From Podaxis mareebaensis (Eukaryota; Basidiomycota; Agaricomycetes; Agaricales; Agaricaceae), in the NCBI GenBank assembly GCA_018524725.1, contig JAEUWP010000351.1, forward strand, positions 1-62,963: a DNA stretch of 62,963 nucleotides, given 5' to 3'. The notes beneath the pieces are model-generated. The model had not been told where the DNA came from. It saw only the letters and a list, made by a program, of their open reading frames with translations, and ran no database searches. Of the stretch, positions 11,480 to 23,359 are shown piece by piece (the stretch's first letter is position 1; every line of letters starts with the position of its first letter). A program made the position numbers and the translations under genes.

Positions 11480-14400
11480 ATGTCTGAACAATCCTTCCAT
11501 AACACTGCTTCATTATCTAACATTTCAGTTTGTTTGTTTAATGTACAAAAGAACTGGAGTACAGTAGAATTCCTCTTAAATTCACCACTACTTGAAGACA
11601 TTCATGTTTTGTGTTTGCAAGAACCTGCTTTTAGGTTCATTCACAATATTCCATCCACATCGGCCTCTGAAGGAGATCCAATGGAAGGACCACCTATTCA
11701 TAAAGATTGGCTATTGCTCTACGACCAGTCTATATCCAAACCTCGTGTTATCACATACGTACACAACTCTCTTAAATCCCTCAACCTGACTATTCATCCA
11801 AACATTATTTCGTCTCCTGACTTTCAAATGTTCTCACTTTCCATTCCCAATAAACAGTATTTCCTTAACTGCTACTTTGAAACAAACGATTCTTCTTCCA
11901 TAGACTATTTAGAATCATGTATCCACTCCTTCCCTAATAACATTCGGTATGCAGGAGGAGACTTTAACACGAGATCCCCCGAATGGGATCATAACGCACC
12001 CCACCACTCTGCATGTGCTGATTTGTTGTGTGACATTATGGACACAATCAGTCTTACCAGATCTACTCCAATCCAATACTCCCCCACTCATTTTCCTGAT
12101 GACCCCAACAAATCAGTAACAGTGATCAATCTCATGTTTGCTATATCTCCGCCAGATCTTCCTGCCCCTACACATTCCTACCAACATGATTGGAGATCTC
12201 GATCTGATCATGTTCCCTTATTCACACACATTCCGCTGTCATCCACTGTCACTCCCATCACCATCAAACGTACCATACCCAGAGACTCTGAAGAGGAAGC
12301 TCTCTTCCTATACAACTGCTCCCTGTGCATCAAGGCACTTCCCCCTAATTTTGGCTCTTCTGACGATATCAATAAATATGCAACTTCCATCTTCGATATT
12401 GTTTCTGAAGAATGGAACACAAACACGATTGAAGTCAAAATTTGTCATCGCTCAAAGCCTTGGTGGAATAACCATTGCTCCGATGCCTTATATGCCTTTA
12501 ATGCCCATTGTACCAAACATAATTGGAGCAACTTCAGATGAACCACTAAGAAAGTGAAGAGAGCCTTCTTCAATGCAAAGATTTTGGAAATCTCAAGGGA
12601 GAAATGGCGGCCTTGGGACCTAATGTTGTGGGTGAAAAAGTGGAACCTTCCCCCATCCCAATCCATCCTCCACAAAGGACAGCCATGTGACAAACCAGAA
12701 AACTTATGGAAAGCACTCAATGAAACCTACAACGCGGCGTCTAACAGACCTGTTGATCTTAATACAGCCAACCTCGCTCCTAAACAAGAAGAGTGATCAT
12801 GGCCTCCATTCTCATCTAGGGAATTGATTGACGCCCTCTCGCCTTGTGCTAACTCCTCTGCTCCAGGCCCAGACCATCTCACATGGGCCCACATCAAATT
12901 CCTCATGTCCGATGATGTCATTAAATCGAACTTCACATCTTTTGCCTCTGCGTGTGTTCAATTCCATACGTGGCCAGAATATTTCAAGATGTCTACTTTG
13001 GTTATTATTCCTAAACCAAATAAACCTCATTATTCAACACCCAAAATGTTTCGGCCCATTGTTCTCCTCAACACCTTAGGCAAACTTATTGAAAAGATGA
13101 TTTCTAATCGTCTTCAATTTGAGTCCACCCAATTCGATCTTGTATACCCCCTTCAATTTGGGGGCATCATCCATTGTTCGACTGAGGATGCAGGTGTATT
13201 TGTCACCCATATGGTCCACTCTGGATGGAAAAAGAACTTGAAAACAAGTGTCTTGGCCTTTGATGTCACCCAATTCTTTCCCTCCATCAATCATTCCCTT
13301 TTAATTGAAATTCTTAAAAGACATGGCTTCCACTCTTCTGTAGTTTCTTTCTTCTCCGATTATTTAGTCAATCGTTTCACTAAATACTCTTGGAACAATG
13401 ACTCTTCCCCTTCTTTCCCTGCCTCCGTAGGTGTAGGACAAGGCTCCGCTCTTTCTCCCATCCTAACTGCTCTCTACCTTTCACCTTTTATTCACAAATT
13501 CTCTAATGATGCTAGGTGCAAACTACTCTCTTTTGTAGACAATGGTCTCATCATTGTACAATCTGACTTGTTTCACACAAACTGTAAATTACTCACTTCT
13601 GTTTACCTTAGTTGCGAACAATTACTCACCTCTATGGGCCTCGCTCTTGAACATGACAAGATGGAAGCCTTCCATTTTTCCAACTGCCCTTGGGCGGAAC
13701 CCGACCCTTACATCATCATTGATCATCCCACTGATGGTCATCTCACCTTTATCCCCAAGTGTCATCTTAGATACTTGGGATTCTATTTTGACCAGGTGCT
13801 TTCCTTTAAGGAACACGTCTGGTATTATTCTACAAAGGTGCTTTCTACAGTCAAATGCATGTGCCTCCTCGGCAACTCCATCCGAGGTCTATCCCCATTG
13901 CACAAGCACCTTCTCTACAGGTCTTGTGTTGTCCCCATCACCATTTACAGCTTCTGTCTATGGTTTAACCGTAATGGCCGTTACAGAGGCCTTATCAAAC
14001 AACTTCAACAAATGCAACGATCTGCTGCCCTATGGATCACTGGTGCATTCCGCACAACACCCATGGGTGGCGTTGAGGCTATTGCTGGTCTCATCCCCAT
14101 TCAACTTCATCTTTTCAAACTTGCCAAACGATGCTCTCTCCGCTACCAAACCCTCCCCCCTTCCCACCCCCTGAAAATCCTCACATGTGATGTTGACCCT
14201 CTTGATGCACGCTCTACCAAAACTAGGTCCACAGCACTAGATTTTGTATCTGACGCCCAATTAGTTTCGGACCATTTCAACTGATTACACCCTAACACCA
14301 AACCTGGCCAGCGTCTCGTTGACCATTTTGACTCTCAAATTCACTTTCATCAATGCCCCACACCTGTTGATAATAATATAAAAGCTAGATACATTCAATC

Positions 14401-15412
14401 TCTCAATGTAGCTAGAGACTCTTCTTTCTCCTCTCCAGTTTCATTAGTTGTTGCTTCTGATGGCTCTGTTCCCCTCAATCCGCAGCTCTCCACTTCCTCT
14501 GCCTACTTAGTTTTCAGTTCCTCTCCATCAGACATTCTCTCTTCTTCCATTTGCCCATGTGGGGAAGTACTCTCTTCTGATTCTGAATCTTATGCAATCC
14601 ATCTCGGTCTCTTTTCCTCAATCTCTCTTGCTATCTCTCATAGTTGTTCTTCCATTTGTTTTTTCACTGATTCCATCTCATCCACAAAACTTCTCTTTAA
14701 TTACGGCCCCCATAGTGCTCACAAGGACGCTTTGGTGGTCATTCCTCTCCTCCAAGAGTGGTTGTCCTCCTCCCCCCTTAACAATGTCCACTTCTGGTCA
14801 GTTCCCTCCTCGGAAAAATGGTCAGTTCACTTCCAAGTGCACAACCTTGCCAAGTCGTTGCGCATTCCCAACAACCCACGGTTCCCCATCCGCACTTCTC
14901 TAGGATACGTTCGCAATCACTATACCACCAAATGCCTCGCCCTCTGGAGGCAGAAGATGAACATTCCCAAACATCGAGGCCATAACTGGCTTCCCCTTAC
15001 CAACTCCACGGACAAACCCTTGGAACCCAAATACATCAATGGCGGCACCTGGCTCTCATCAGGCCTTGGTGCTGACCCTAATCTATGCATGCGCTTCACC
15101 TGCTGTGTAACCGACCACGCACCGATTGGTGCCTTCAGACAGCGATTCTTCCCAGGATGCTACATCACCTCCTGCCCATGTGGCGAGGAACTCGAGACTC
15201 AGGACCACATTATCCATCATTGTTCCCTCTACCACCGACCCTATGGTATTCGTACGAACATCCATTGGCTCATCTTGTTCCTCTGCAAAAACCCGGCAGC
15301 CTTCTCCTTTGCTGACCAAATTCAAGGACCAATTACATTTGAGGACTACAACACTCGATGGCTTACTCAACAAGAGAGGCTGGCTTTACATGGCGCTCCT
15401 GATGTTCACTAA
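11480..15412 (+). pseudogene. LINE copy 2 ORF2 (endonuclease, RT, RNase H)
   Basis: One continuous frame of about 1310 codons with three in-frame TGA stops (12539, 12794, 14282) and no frameshift. The APE-type endonuclease is seen in CLQEPAF, GGDFNTRSPEWD and RSDHVPL. Reverse transcriptase follows with FDVTQFFPS, GVGQGSALSP and the catalytic motif, which reads FVDN at 13532-13543 instead of FVDD: the second catalytic Asp is lost by GAT to AAT. RNase H shows SDGSV, DSESYA and FTDS. The C-terminal CPCGEELETQDHIIHHC is the zinc-knuckle-like tail usual in such LINEs. Confidence 0.9.
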
Positions 15413-15703
15413 GGGGTCTCTTCCTTTCTCACCTATTTTAATTATGCCTGCCTCTAGCTAGCTCCTTCTTCCCTTCATCTCTTCAGCTTCATCTCTTTTC
15501 TCTCTCTCTGTTTGACTAGTTGTACACTATATCTCGTGTTGGTTATCTCTCAATAGCTTCCTCACTCCCCTCCCCATTTCTCCCTTTTTTCCTTTCTCTC
15601 TGTTTCTTTCTCATGTCTGTAGGTTTCGGCTCTTGGGACTGCTATCGCGCACCCATTTGTAGTAGCTAGTCTATTGCAATAAATGTTGATTTAAAAAAAA
15701 AAA

Positions 15704-15718
15704 AATTGTCTTGGCATG
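15704..15718 (+). repeat. Target-site duplication of LINE copy 2, right
   Basis: AATTGTCTTGGCATG, identical to 8778-8792. Confidence 0.9.
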
Positions 15719-17879
15719 AGTGGCTGGAGTTGCCATCCATACAGTCAGGGTGATTGCATTGAGATTTGACCACAACATTTCAAGAATCTCCCCAACTGTT
15801 ACACCTGTATATGGGATGAACACAGTTGCATACCAGAAGAGGCATTCTTCCTTGTGGCCATGGACATGGAACATGCTGATGCCCCTATCAAGCTTTAGCT
15901 GATCTGGCAATAAACACCCAATGTGATCTTGGAGATGAATGAAATACTGGCAGGCAATATCATAGATCAGCATAGCACCTTGTTCTGGGTCCATATTTGT
16001 GGTCTTTAGTGCCTGTAAGAGCACCCAGTCAATGTTTTTTTGCTGTTCACCCTTGAAGAGGTCAGCAATGGCATTCAGCACAAAACAACCATGCTGGGCA
16101 CATGCAATGCCCACAATGCCCATTATATTACATGCCTTGGAGCCATGCATTGTGAGGTCAACCACATGGAATTTGGCCTGACAAGGTGCTTTCTGTTTTC
16201 CAGCATCAATCACAAAAAATCACCCCACTGGCACTACTGCCCTGGCACACAGAGAGTGGGCATGCATGGTAAGACACTCCACAGCCACCTCCAAAAATTT
16301 ATGATATTGTTCATGGGTGGAAAACATTCCTGTCCCCTCAGAAAGCCATATGTCCAATGTATATGTCTGCTGAACATGATCTGCTTTCATATTGCCATCA
16401 GCAACAAAGAAGTGCCAGTACACCCAACTGAAATGAAGTTAAGGCTGGTGAATAACATGTATCAAGAATACCCTCACTGTTGGGGATCTTCCTTCCAATT
16501 TTCAGCCAGGTTGATACCAGGTTGAGGGCATGCTGGACAAAATATTGCAAGCTCACCCAGCACTTCCAGTGCCTGCATGCTGGATTTATGACTATGGCTG
16601 GCCCATTTCTTCTTTTTCAACCACTGCCAAAGCCTTGACATTCGAAGTAGCTCCTGGTACAAATTGGGTGTTTTGGATGGGTCCATTGGGGATGTGAGAT
16701 GATGAAGCTTCTGGAAGTATTGATAAGCCAATGCTTTACATTCCAAGTTTGAGAGCTGAAAGTCATCAAGGACAGCCATTGTAAAGAGTGTATGATAATG
16801 GCTGAATGTTGTTGGAACCAATTGGCAATACATGAGGTCAGCATGTACTGCATTGGCACTGTGGCATGAGCATGTCACCAATGCCTGGTGATGAATTCCA
16901 TTAACATGCACAATCCAGACATAGTAGTTGTTGAAGGCATCATATTTCAGGGCTTCTGATTGAGGACCTGTTGCTGGGTGTGCTGGGTTGAGATATTCAA
17001 CAATATCTTCTAGGTCAGCCACCTCCTCATCTAGGTCTTCCCACCCTGGCTCATTATCATTTTCTTCCATGAAGTCCATTGGATGTTCTTTGTACTAGTG
17101 AGCCTGACCTTTTGGCATCTCAGGTGTGATGCCAGTTCTGAGCCATCAGGCCAACACTCCCTGCTCCTCTTCATCCTTTTCTCACTGCAGCTGCTCCAAA
17201 ATCTCAGTCTGGCTAGAGAGACACTTAGCAGCATTCAATCCTAGGTGATAGGGCACCAAAATGTATGTGCTGACTTCCCACAGTGCTGCCAGACAAAAGT
17301 ACATGCTGGTCCAACATTCCACATTGTGTAGAGGACTTTCACAGTGAGTCTCTCACATGCAAAAGTGACACAGCAATTGGGGTAGTGTACAATCTTTGCA
17401 TTGCCATATTCCATGCTGGTTGGCCAGACATCACATACATGATCCATTATTCAGCAATGCTTCCCATGCAAGTATGGATGCCAATAGCTCATTTGAATGC
17501 TGGCAAAACTGCTCCATCCACATTTGTTGCTGTAATATATGTATGGTTACAGATTTGTGGAAGGACCATTTAACTGTATATACACCTTATTTGTAGATGG
17601 TTCATCTGGCAAATGCACACTGTCAAACACTGGTGTATCAGCAACCCCTTGTGATATTCCCAATGTTTCTTGTTGAGGAGCTGCTTTTGGTGCAGCATTT
17701 GGTATTGGCCTCAATGCCATTTCAACATGCTGGATTGATGGGCCCACTGGCATGTTTCTCACAACTGTATTGTATGTTATTACATCAATTGCTTCATCAT
17801 TGTCTTCAACCAACATGTGGCATTTCTTGGTTCTTTGCCACTTCTTCAGTGGCATGACATTGCATGGGGAATCATCCAT
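15719..17879 (-). pseudogene. KDZ transposase, copy A, N-terminal and core part
   Basis: The start is chosen at MDDSPCNVMP (17879), which aligns with MDSSPTDIM in KDZ-B. A cysteine-rich region follows (about 17447-17241, decayed). Next is the CxC2-type block from VWIVHVNGIHHQALVTCSCHS through LGELAIFCPACPQPGINL (about 16930-16510). The RNase-H-fold core comes next: KFHVVDLTMHGSKACN, ADLFKGEQQKNIDWVLL, LIYDIACQYFIHLQ, MFHVHGHKEECLFWYA and VGEILEMLWSNLN. These blocks are diagnostic for KDZ transposases. In VTVGEILE a Val stands where VDGE is usual. Stops near 17547 and 17240 and frame breaks make it inactive. It is transcribed away from cargo gene 1. Confidence 0.85.
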
Positions 17880-18100
17880 GGTACTGAGTGATGAATAGAG
17901 ATAAGGAATCCATAAAATAGCCATCTAAAGTTAGGCCTGATGTGCTATATACCACATGGTTTCTGCCAAATGATACATTGCCTCGTGGTCATCACCCCAT
18001 GAGTGCACACATGCATGCTGGTGTCAACAAACCTTCACTATACCCACAACCAAGGCCAGAAAGTCCAGAGGCACTAAAGCCAGAGCAGGGTGCCAGTATA
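17880..18100. promoter_or_regulatory. Divergent intergenic region between KDZ-A transposase and cargo gene 1
   Basis: About 220 bp separate the transposase start (17879, minus) from the first recognisable codons of cargo gene 1 (about 18105, plus). The same head-to-head layout exists in KDZ-B, so a bidirectional promoter is likely. No specific motif can be defined. Confidence 0.4.
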
Positions 18101-18104
18101 CACC

Positions 18105-20160
18105 TGAAGAGCATGACACTATCTGTGAATTCAAGGAAGAATACCAGTCCCTGGATACAGCACTGGCTCAAGCACACTTATTCAAATCAAAGATATTACT
18201 GGCAATATTCAATTATTGGGCAAAGAGAGGGAATACAAAGCTCACTGAACAGGAGAAGAAAAGCTGTGCTAAGGTGAGAAAATACATATTGAATGCATAT
18301 TCACAAAAACATTGTTAATATCTTTGAAGGAGCTTAGAAAATGGATTGTCAACAATTGGCAACCATATTCAACTGTGAAGGCCAACAAAAGCACTGTCTG
18401 CACTACCTACATTGAGGCAGTTTTCAAGAAACACAGGGAGGCAGTAGAATCAGAACTCTAGCACATGCTGAATGTTGAAACACTTGATCTGTCGAGCCCA
18501 GAATATTTTCAGAACTGCACACAGGCTGCAAAATTAGTATATGAACAGATGGCTGATGAACAGAAGAAGGCAATCTGGGATGAGGTAGAGTGATTCAAAC
18601 AGGAAGGAAATGATATCGAGATACATCAGAAGTGAGTGCCAGTGATATTGCCATGTGGGAGAGACTGATGTGCCTATCTCAGATTGGCAAAAAAGAACTC
18701 ATATAATCAAGTAAAAAAATGGTTGAATAAAAGCTGGCTGGAGATGGGAGTCTTTACAGTTACACTGTGGGGGTATATTCACCCTGATGGGAAATTCACC
18801 ATGGAGGTGTGAGTAGTTGGCAAAAAATAAGTGATATCAGCTATTGACATGTTGTTAGATATGAGAATATGGCTGAAAACATGGGTATTGATACACCAAC
18901 ATTCCTACAGCTACATGATGATTCAATAAAGTGTCTACTCCACCAACTAGGGGACTATATAAAGGACCTGCAATGGATGAAGGACCAGGCACTGGTGAGG
19001 CTGGTCCCAGATGAAGTGCTGAAGCAACTGGCACATCACAAAATCAGCACAGGTGCCAATGGCTTTCCAGTCTTGCTGGACATACCAATCATGGAGATGA
19101 AAAAGGAGGAGCTGGAGGACATGATACAGCAGTACCTGAATAGCCAATACAGTATGTCATCAAGATCTTGTCAAACCCAGCCATGGCTAAGAGTGTAGCA
19201 ATTGCAACCAGCAATCAGTGCAAGCACATACCTTTTGGCAGCCTGGCACAAAATACTGGGACCTTTGTAGAGCCTCATTATCTCCTGGCAAATTTCACAT
19301 TCTGTGATCCATGAAACATGAAGAAAGAGGAGATACAGCATTTTCTGCAACATATTAAGGACTGGCAAGAACAGGCACCTGGTGACATTTTCTGGTTTCA
19401 AGTCTATGAATTGAAACAGGGTCAATACCATCCTGCTATCTATGAGGATGCCCCAGACCTGGAGAAAACAAGATCAAAGAAAATGAAAAGCTGAGTGAGG
19501 GATAAGCAGAAACAGAAGTGTGATGATAACTGGAGCACTGCCAGGTGGGATTTGGGCAGTGGTATCAGTCTGGGAGGAAGTGATCATAGGCCCCTGCATT
19601 CTGAGAACACTCAGGAGTTGCCAGATATTATCAAAGACTTGTGGGGTTTCATACAAATGAGAGAAGTGGGCACAGCCAGTGATTCTGGGGTATCACCAAG
19701 TGTGCTGGTGGGAGAAGGGGCATACTGCCAGACAAATGTCAAAGAGGACAGGTGTCCAGTTGTATCATCAAACACAACACCAAAGGATGCTACATTTCAA
19801 AATATGATAATAATCAACCAGGCAACAGCAGATGACTTACTGGGAGTTGGAATATGTCCTGGAGAACTGATCAATGGACCCAATGATGGAGAGCCACAAT
19901 ATGTTGTACTGGCACTGGCAATGCCTCCCACATCACTGATATCTACTGGGAGAGACAATGAAGAAGCAGTGGCTGGTATAGAAATTGACCCCATCTTACT
20001 TCACATTGAAAATGTTGCCAGAAACCCCAGCAACAGCAAAGCTATCAAAACTCAGCAGCACAAAACATTGGATCAGCTTGCCAGTGAAGAGGCTCAAAAA
20101 TTCACAAAGCAGGTTCATGGTCACAGACAGCACAAACCTAATTGGCATTATAAACCTTGA
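18105..20160 (+). pseudogene. KDZ-A cargo gene 1 (unknown conserved protein)
   Basis: No named family. The first exon reads EEYQSLDTALAQAHLFKSK and ends at GCTAAG/GTGAGA (18275). The next exon starts after TTTGAAG with ELRKWIVNNWQPYSTVK and continues AVFKKHREAVE and EYFQNCTQAAKLVYEQM. Later blocks are the small helical exon at 18869-19165, IPFGSLAQNTGTFVEPHYLL (about 19230), FWFQVYELKQGQYHPA (about 19395) and the C-terminal exon with NMIIINQATADDLL (about 19800) and LINGPNDGEPQYV. KDZ-B carries a homologue on 57360-55234 with the same order of blocks and the same intron before the KWI motif. Several TGA and TAG stops show decay. It may assist transposition or regulate the element. Confidence 0.55.
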
Positions 20161-20606
20161 GAAAGCAACCCCAGCAGTCTCTGAGGTGGGGTGCCAGCCT
20201 GGTGACCATCCCTTAACAATAGCCATTGTGGATTTTATACTGATGGAAATGTATATGTACACTAAATACAATGTTTACAGCCAAAATATCTTACTACGAA
20301 TGTCTGTCTAAGGATCTGTGTCCATCTGGTCTGATGCTGGTGGTTTTGCCAACAAGCAGGCAAGTGGGGATACTGGTGCCATCCTCAAGCAGTGAGACAA
20401 CTCAGGCAAGGGGTGATTTGGGAGGGGGACTGAGGGTGACCGTGGTGTAAGCCCCACAACTGTGATTGAGGAATATTGCAGGACAGGAGGCCAGTTGGCC
20501 CAGAATGCCAAATCCCTTACTGACTGCAGAGTTATGGGGGCACCAGCATATGTGAAAGGGTATGTGACTCCTAGCAATGATCAGGAAGTAAGAGGGGAAG
20601 CCTGTG
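20161..20606. other. Convergent gap between cargo genes 1 and 2 of KDZ-A
   Basis: Short minus-strand ORFs here may be the decayed C-terminus of cargo gene 2. No recognisable domain. Confidence 0.3.
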
Positions 20607-23145
20607 TCATGAGGGAAGCAGGGGTGGGTGTGGTGCAGGAGTGAGGGGGTCAGCACTGATTGTTCCAGATGTGGGAGGGGAGGTGCCAGTGGGAATGACA
20701 GGTGCCATTGGGGTGGGGCTGGTGGGAAGTATGTCTGCCACTGGCATTGTGCCAGTGGGAGCTATTGCTGCCATGGGCATTGTGCCAGTAGGAGGTGTTG
20801 TGGCTGGGGGCAATGGGCCAGTCAGACATTCAGGTGCTGGGGAAGAGAACACAGGTGCAGGTGTGGGTGCTGACAGTGGCATGCTGGTAGGGGATGGTGA
20901 TGAATGGGGTGATGGGTTGGTGGGAGCTGTGGGCTCATGGGGCAAGGGGACTGCAGGAGGTGGCCTTGGTGCCAGATTGAGTGCCAGTTCTGGTGAGTGG
21001 GCAGTGAGTTCTTGCAGTGGTGGAGAAGGGAGATGGGGACCAGGCAACCCAATAAAGACTGCTTCCACTGATGGGGGCTTATCGATGGGAGGGTGAGTTT
21101 GCACCCAGAAGCTGTCATCATTGGCAAGGCCAAGGTACTCAGCTATCTCACCCACCTTCTGGGTCAGCCAGTTTACTGCCCCCTCCAACCTCTCCAGATG
21201 CTCAGCCACATCTCCATGCTGCTGCAATAGCCAGGTCAAGCACCTGGTGATGATTGTGTCAAGTTGGCTGGTTAACAAGCACATCTTGCCTTCCAAATGT
21301 GCAAGCCAGGTTGCTGCATTGCCATGGAACTCATCAAATCATACACTGGTGTGTGTAAGCATGTAGTCCCAAAGGCCAGCCTCCTCCTACACTGAGCCAA
21401 GGTCAGCAGAATTGGGTAAGTGAAGTGAACATTGACTTACTTTGTTCATATCAACTACTGAGGGAGTTGATCTGTGAAGGGCCAGTGACAGGAAATTGCA
21501 GTGGCCAGATAATACGATGGGCCAGTGCCAGATTTCTTTGCCTTGCCAGTCCTGGACTCCTTTCTCTTACTGGTGCCAGTGTGAGTGCCCTGCTTGCTGC
21601 ACCATCAGATTTCTTTGCCAGAACCTGGTGCTTGGTGGGCAGCTCATCTTCATCATCTGTCATATCTATGTTGGTCCACTTCCTCTTGTTGGAAGTCTCC
21701 ACTCCCCACAGGAGTGTGAAGACATTGTTGGAGGGTCCAATGTACCAGCACCTCTGATCTTGAGTCTCTATGCCAGTCACATTGGAGCACCTCATCTTTA
21801 GGCACTGGCAATCAAAACACACTCCCCCTCTTATTGCTTCATGACATTCCCAGTCCACTCATTCACAGTGGTCGCGGTGGATAGTTGAGCCTGCCACTTT
21901 TTTCAGGAAGCCAGCATGGATACATCTTGCATGCCAGTCACCTTGGCACCTCCATTTGGATCTCCTTGCCAGCTGTTGTGTACACTTTTTCTTTCCCCTT
22001 GCCTTTTGGATTTGCCCTTCCCTTCCCCTTGCCAATTGCCCTTCCTTTCCCTTTTTTATCCCCCTTGTCTACATCCAAAGTCAGATTGTAATTGTCTGAT
22101 CCTGACTCCAACTCAATGACCAGTGGGAACAGCATGACTGGCTTTGCTGCTGCTCTCCTCCTTCAGTGACTGGGGCCAGCTAATTCTGGGTCCAGCATTT
22201 GAGCAGGGGGCTGGTTGGGCTGGTGTCTAGAAGGGGCTGAATTTTCTCCTGATGCTGGTGGCACTCCTTGCCCATCAGGACACTGTGGGGGACTAACATT
22301 TCCTGGCAGTTCCAATGTGACTTGTGGTAGTCTTGATGGAACTTCCTCAGGCAGTGGAACCTGAGGTACTACTGATGCAACCACTGTGACCAGTACTGGA
22401 GTTGTTTGTGCCAGCACTGGCATCATCAGGTCAATTTCCATGGGCTTGGGTTGGGAGACTGGTGTGTGTGTAGGTTCTCCTGTGGGTGTCAGTTGGTTGA
22501 CTGGTATTGATATAGCCATTGGTGTGGGTTCAGGGGCTGGCACCAGCACCATTGTGGGTTCAGAAGCTGGCACTGGTGCAGATCTTGGTGCTGGTACAGG
22601 TTTGGGCCAGGGCACTGGCAAAGTGTTTTGGGGCAAAGGATCTGTTGGGGGCACTGGCAGAGATGTGGGTGCTGGTCCCATGACTGTTGGTAGTGGTGGT
22701 CTCAGCTATGCTACAGATTGTTCTTCCAGTGCAGCAGATGGGGCTTGGGGGGCTGTTTTCTGCTGCTTTCCAATTAGAGAAACTTCTGGAATATATGTAA
22801 ATGTGACTTACCTTTGACCTGTCATACTTCATCAATGCCTCCCTTTGCTACTCCAAAAAGTCTCCACTCTTCCTGTTCTTTTGCCAGTCTATGATCAGGG
22901 AGCTGACAAATGGCCAGTCCTTGAATGCCAACTTGATGCCAGGATCACTACCCAACCCATGGGCAAACAGTTCCACCTGTTTCATCTTACAACTGGTCTT
23001 TGGAACATATGAATATTAAACTCACCATTTCTTTTTTGTTTGCCTTCAAAACTTTCAGGATTGTTCTGTCTTCCAAACCCTGCCAGAATTTCACTTCTAG
23101 GGCTTCAAGTTTCTTGATAACTGTGTTCATGGTAATTGAAGACAT
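20607..23145 (-). pseudogene. KDZ-A cargo gene 2 (cysteine-cluster, Pro/Thr-rich, coiled-coil protein)
   Basis: The start is MSSITMNTVIKKLEALEVKF (exon 23145-23026, donor GTGAG), matched by the gene start at 52525 in KDZ-B. Downstream blocks are KVELFAHGLGSDPG, a Pro-rich segment (22681-22163) and a Lys/Gly stretch (GDKKGKGRAIGKGKGRA). Next is a cysteine cluster reading CECVDWECHEAIRGGVCFDC then QCLKMRCSN (about 21870-21775). A coiled-coil-like segment LERLEGAVNWLTQKVGEIAE (about 21200) and another Pro-rich tail finish it. The CX2C...CX2C...K..C layout resembles zinc-binding DNA-binding modules of fungal proteins; this is inference. It could be an element-encoded DNA-binding cofactor. Confidence 0.55.
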
Positions 23146-23359
23146 TTCTATTTCTTAGTAGTGCCAGTGGGCCTTTTGGTCTGTATGGTATTCATAAGAG
23201 GAAGAGATGAAGTTTTTTAACTTTGTTTCCTGGCAATGTTCAACATATCATGTGATCTATCAAGCATTTCATTACATAATCACCAATTAGATCATTTACT
23301 GTTATCTTAATATCTGGTGATTATCTCAAAAGCCTTTCCACCCATACCCACCTGCAAAC

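Larger units (their letters stand above)
8793..15703 (+). mobile_element. LINE copy 2 (Tad1-like), full length, decayed
   Basis: A complete 6.9-kb non-LTR retrotransposon: 5' start CCTTTCTCAGTAACTACC, ORF1 with CCHC knuckles, ORF2 with endonuclease, reverse transcriptase and RNase H, a 3' UTR with the AATAAA signal at about 15679, and a short poly(A). It is bounded by 15-bp target duplications and interrupts the KDZ-A transposase gene. CpG content is intermediate between copy 1 and copy 3. Its stop codons are TAG at a former Trp codon or TGA. Confidence 0.95.

Noticed and set aside
20641..21096. Long plus-strand ORF rich in Gly/Val/Ala
   Set aside because: It is the antisense of the Pro/Thr-rich part of cargo gene 2, which has matching blocks in KDZ-B.
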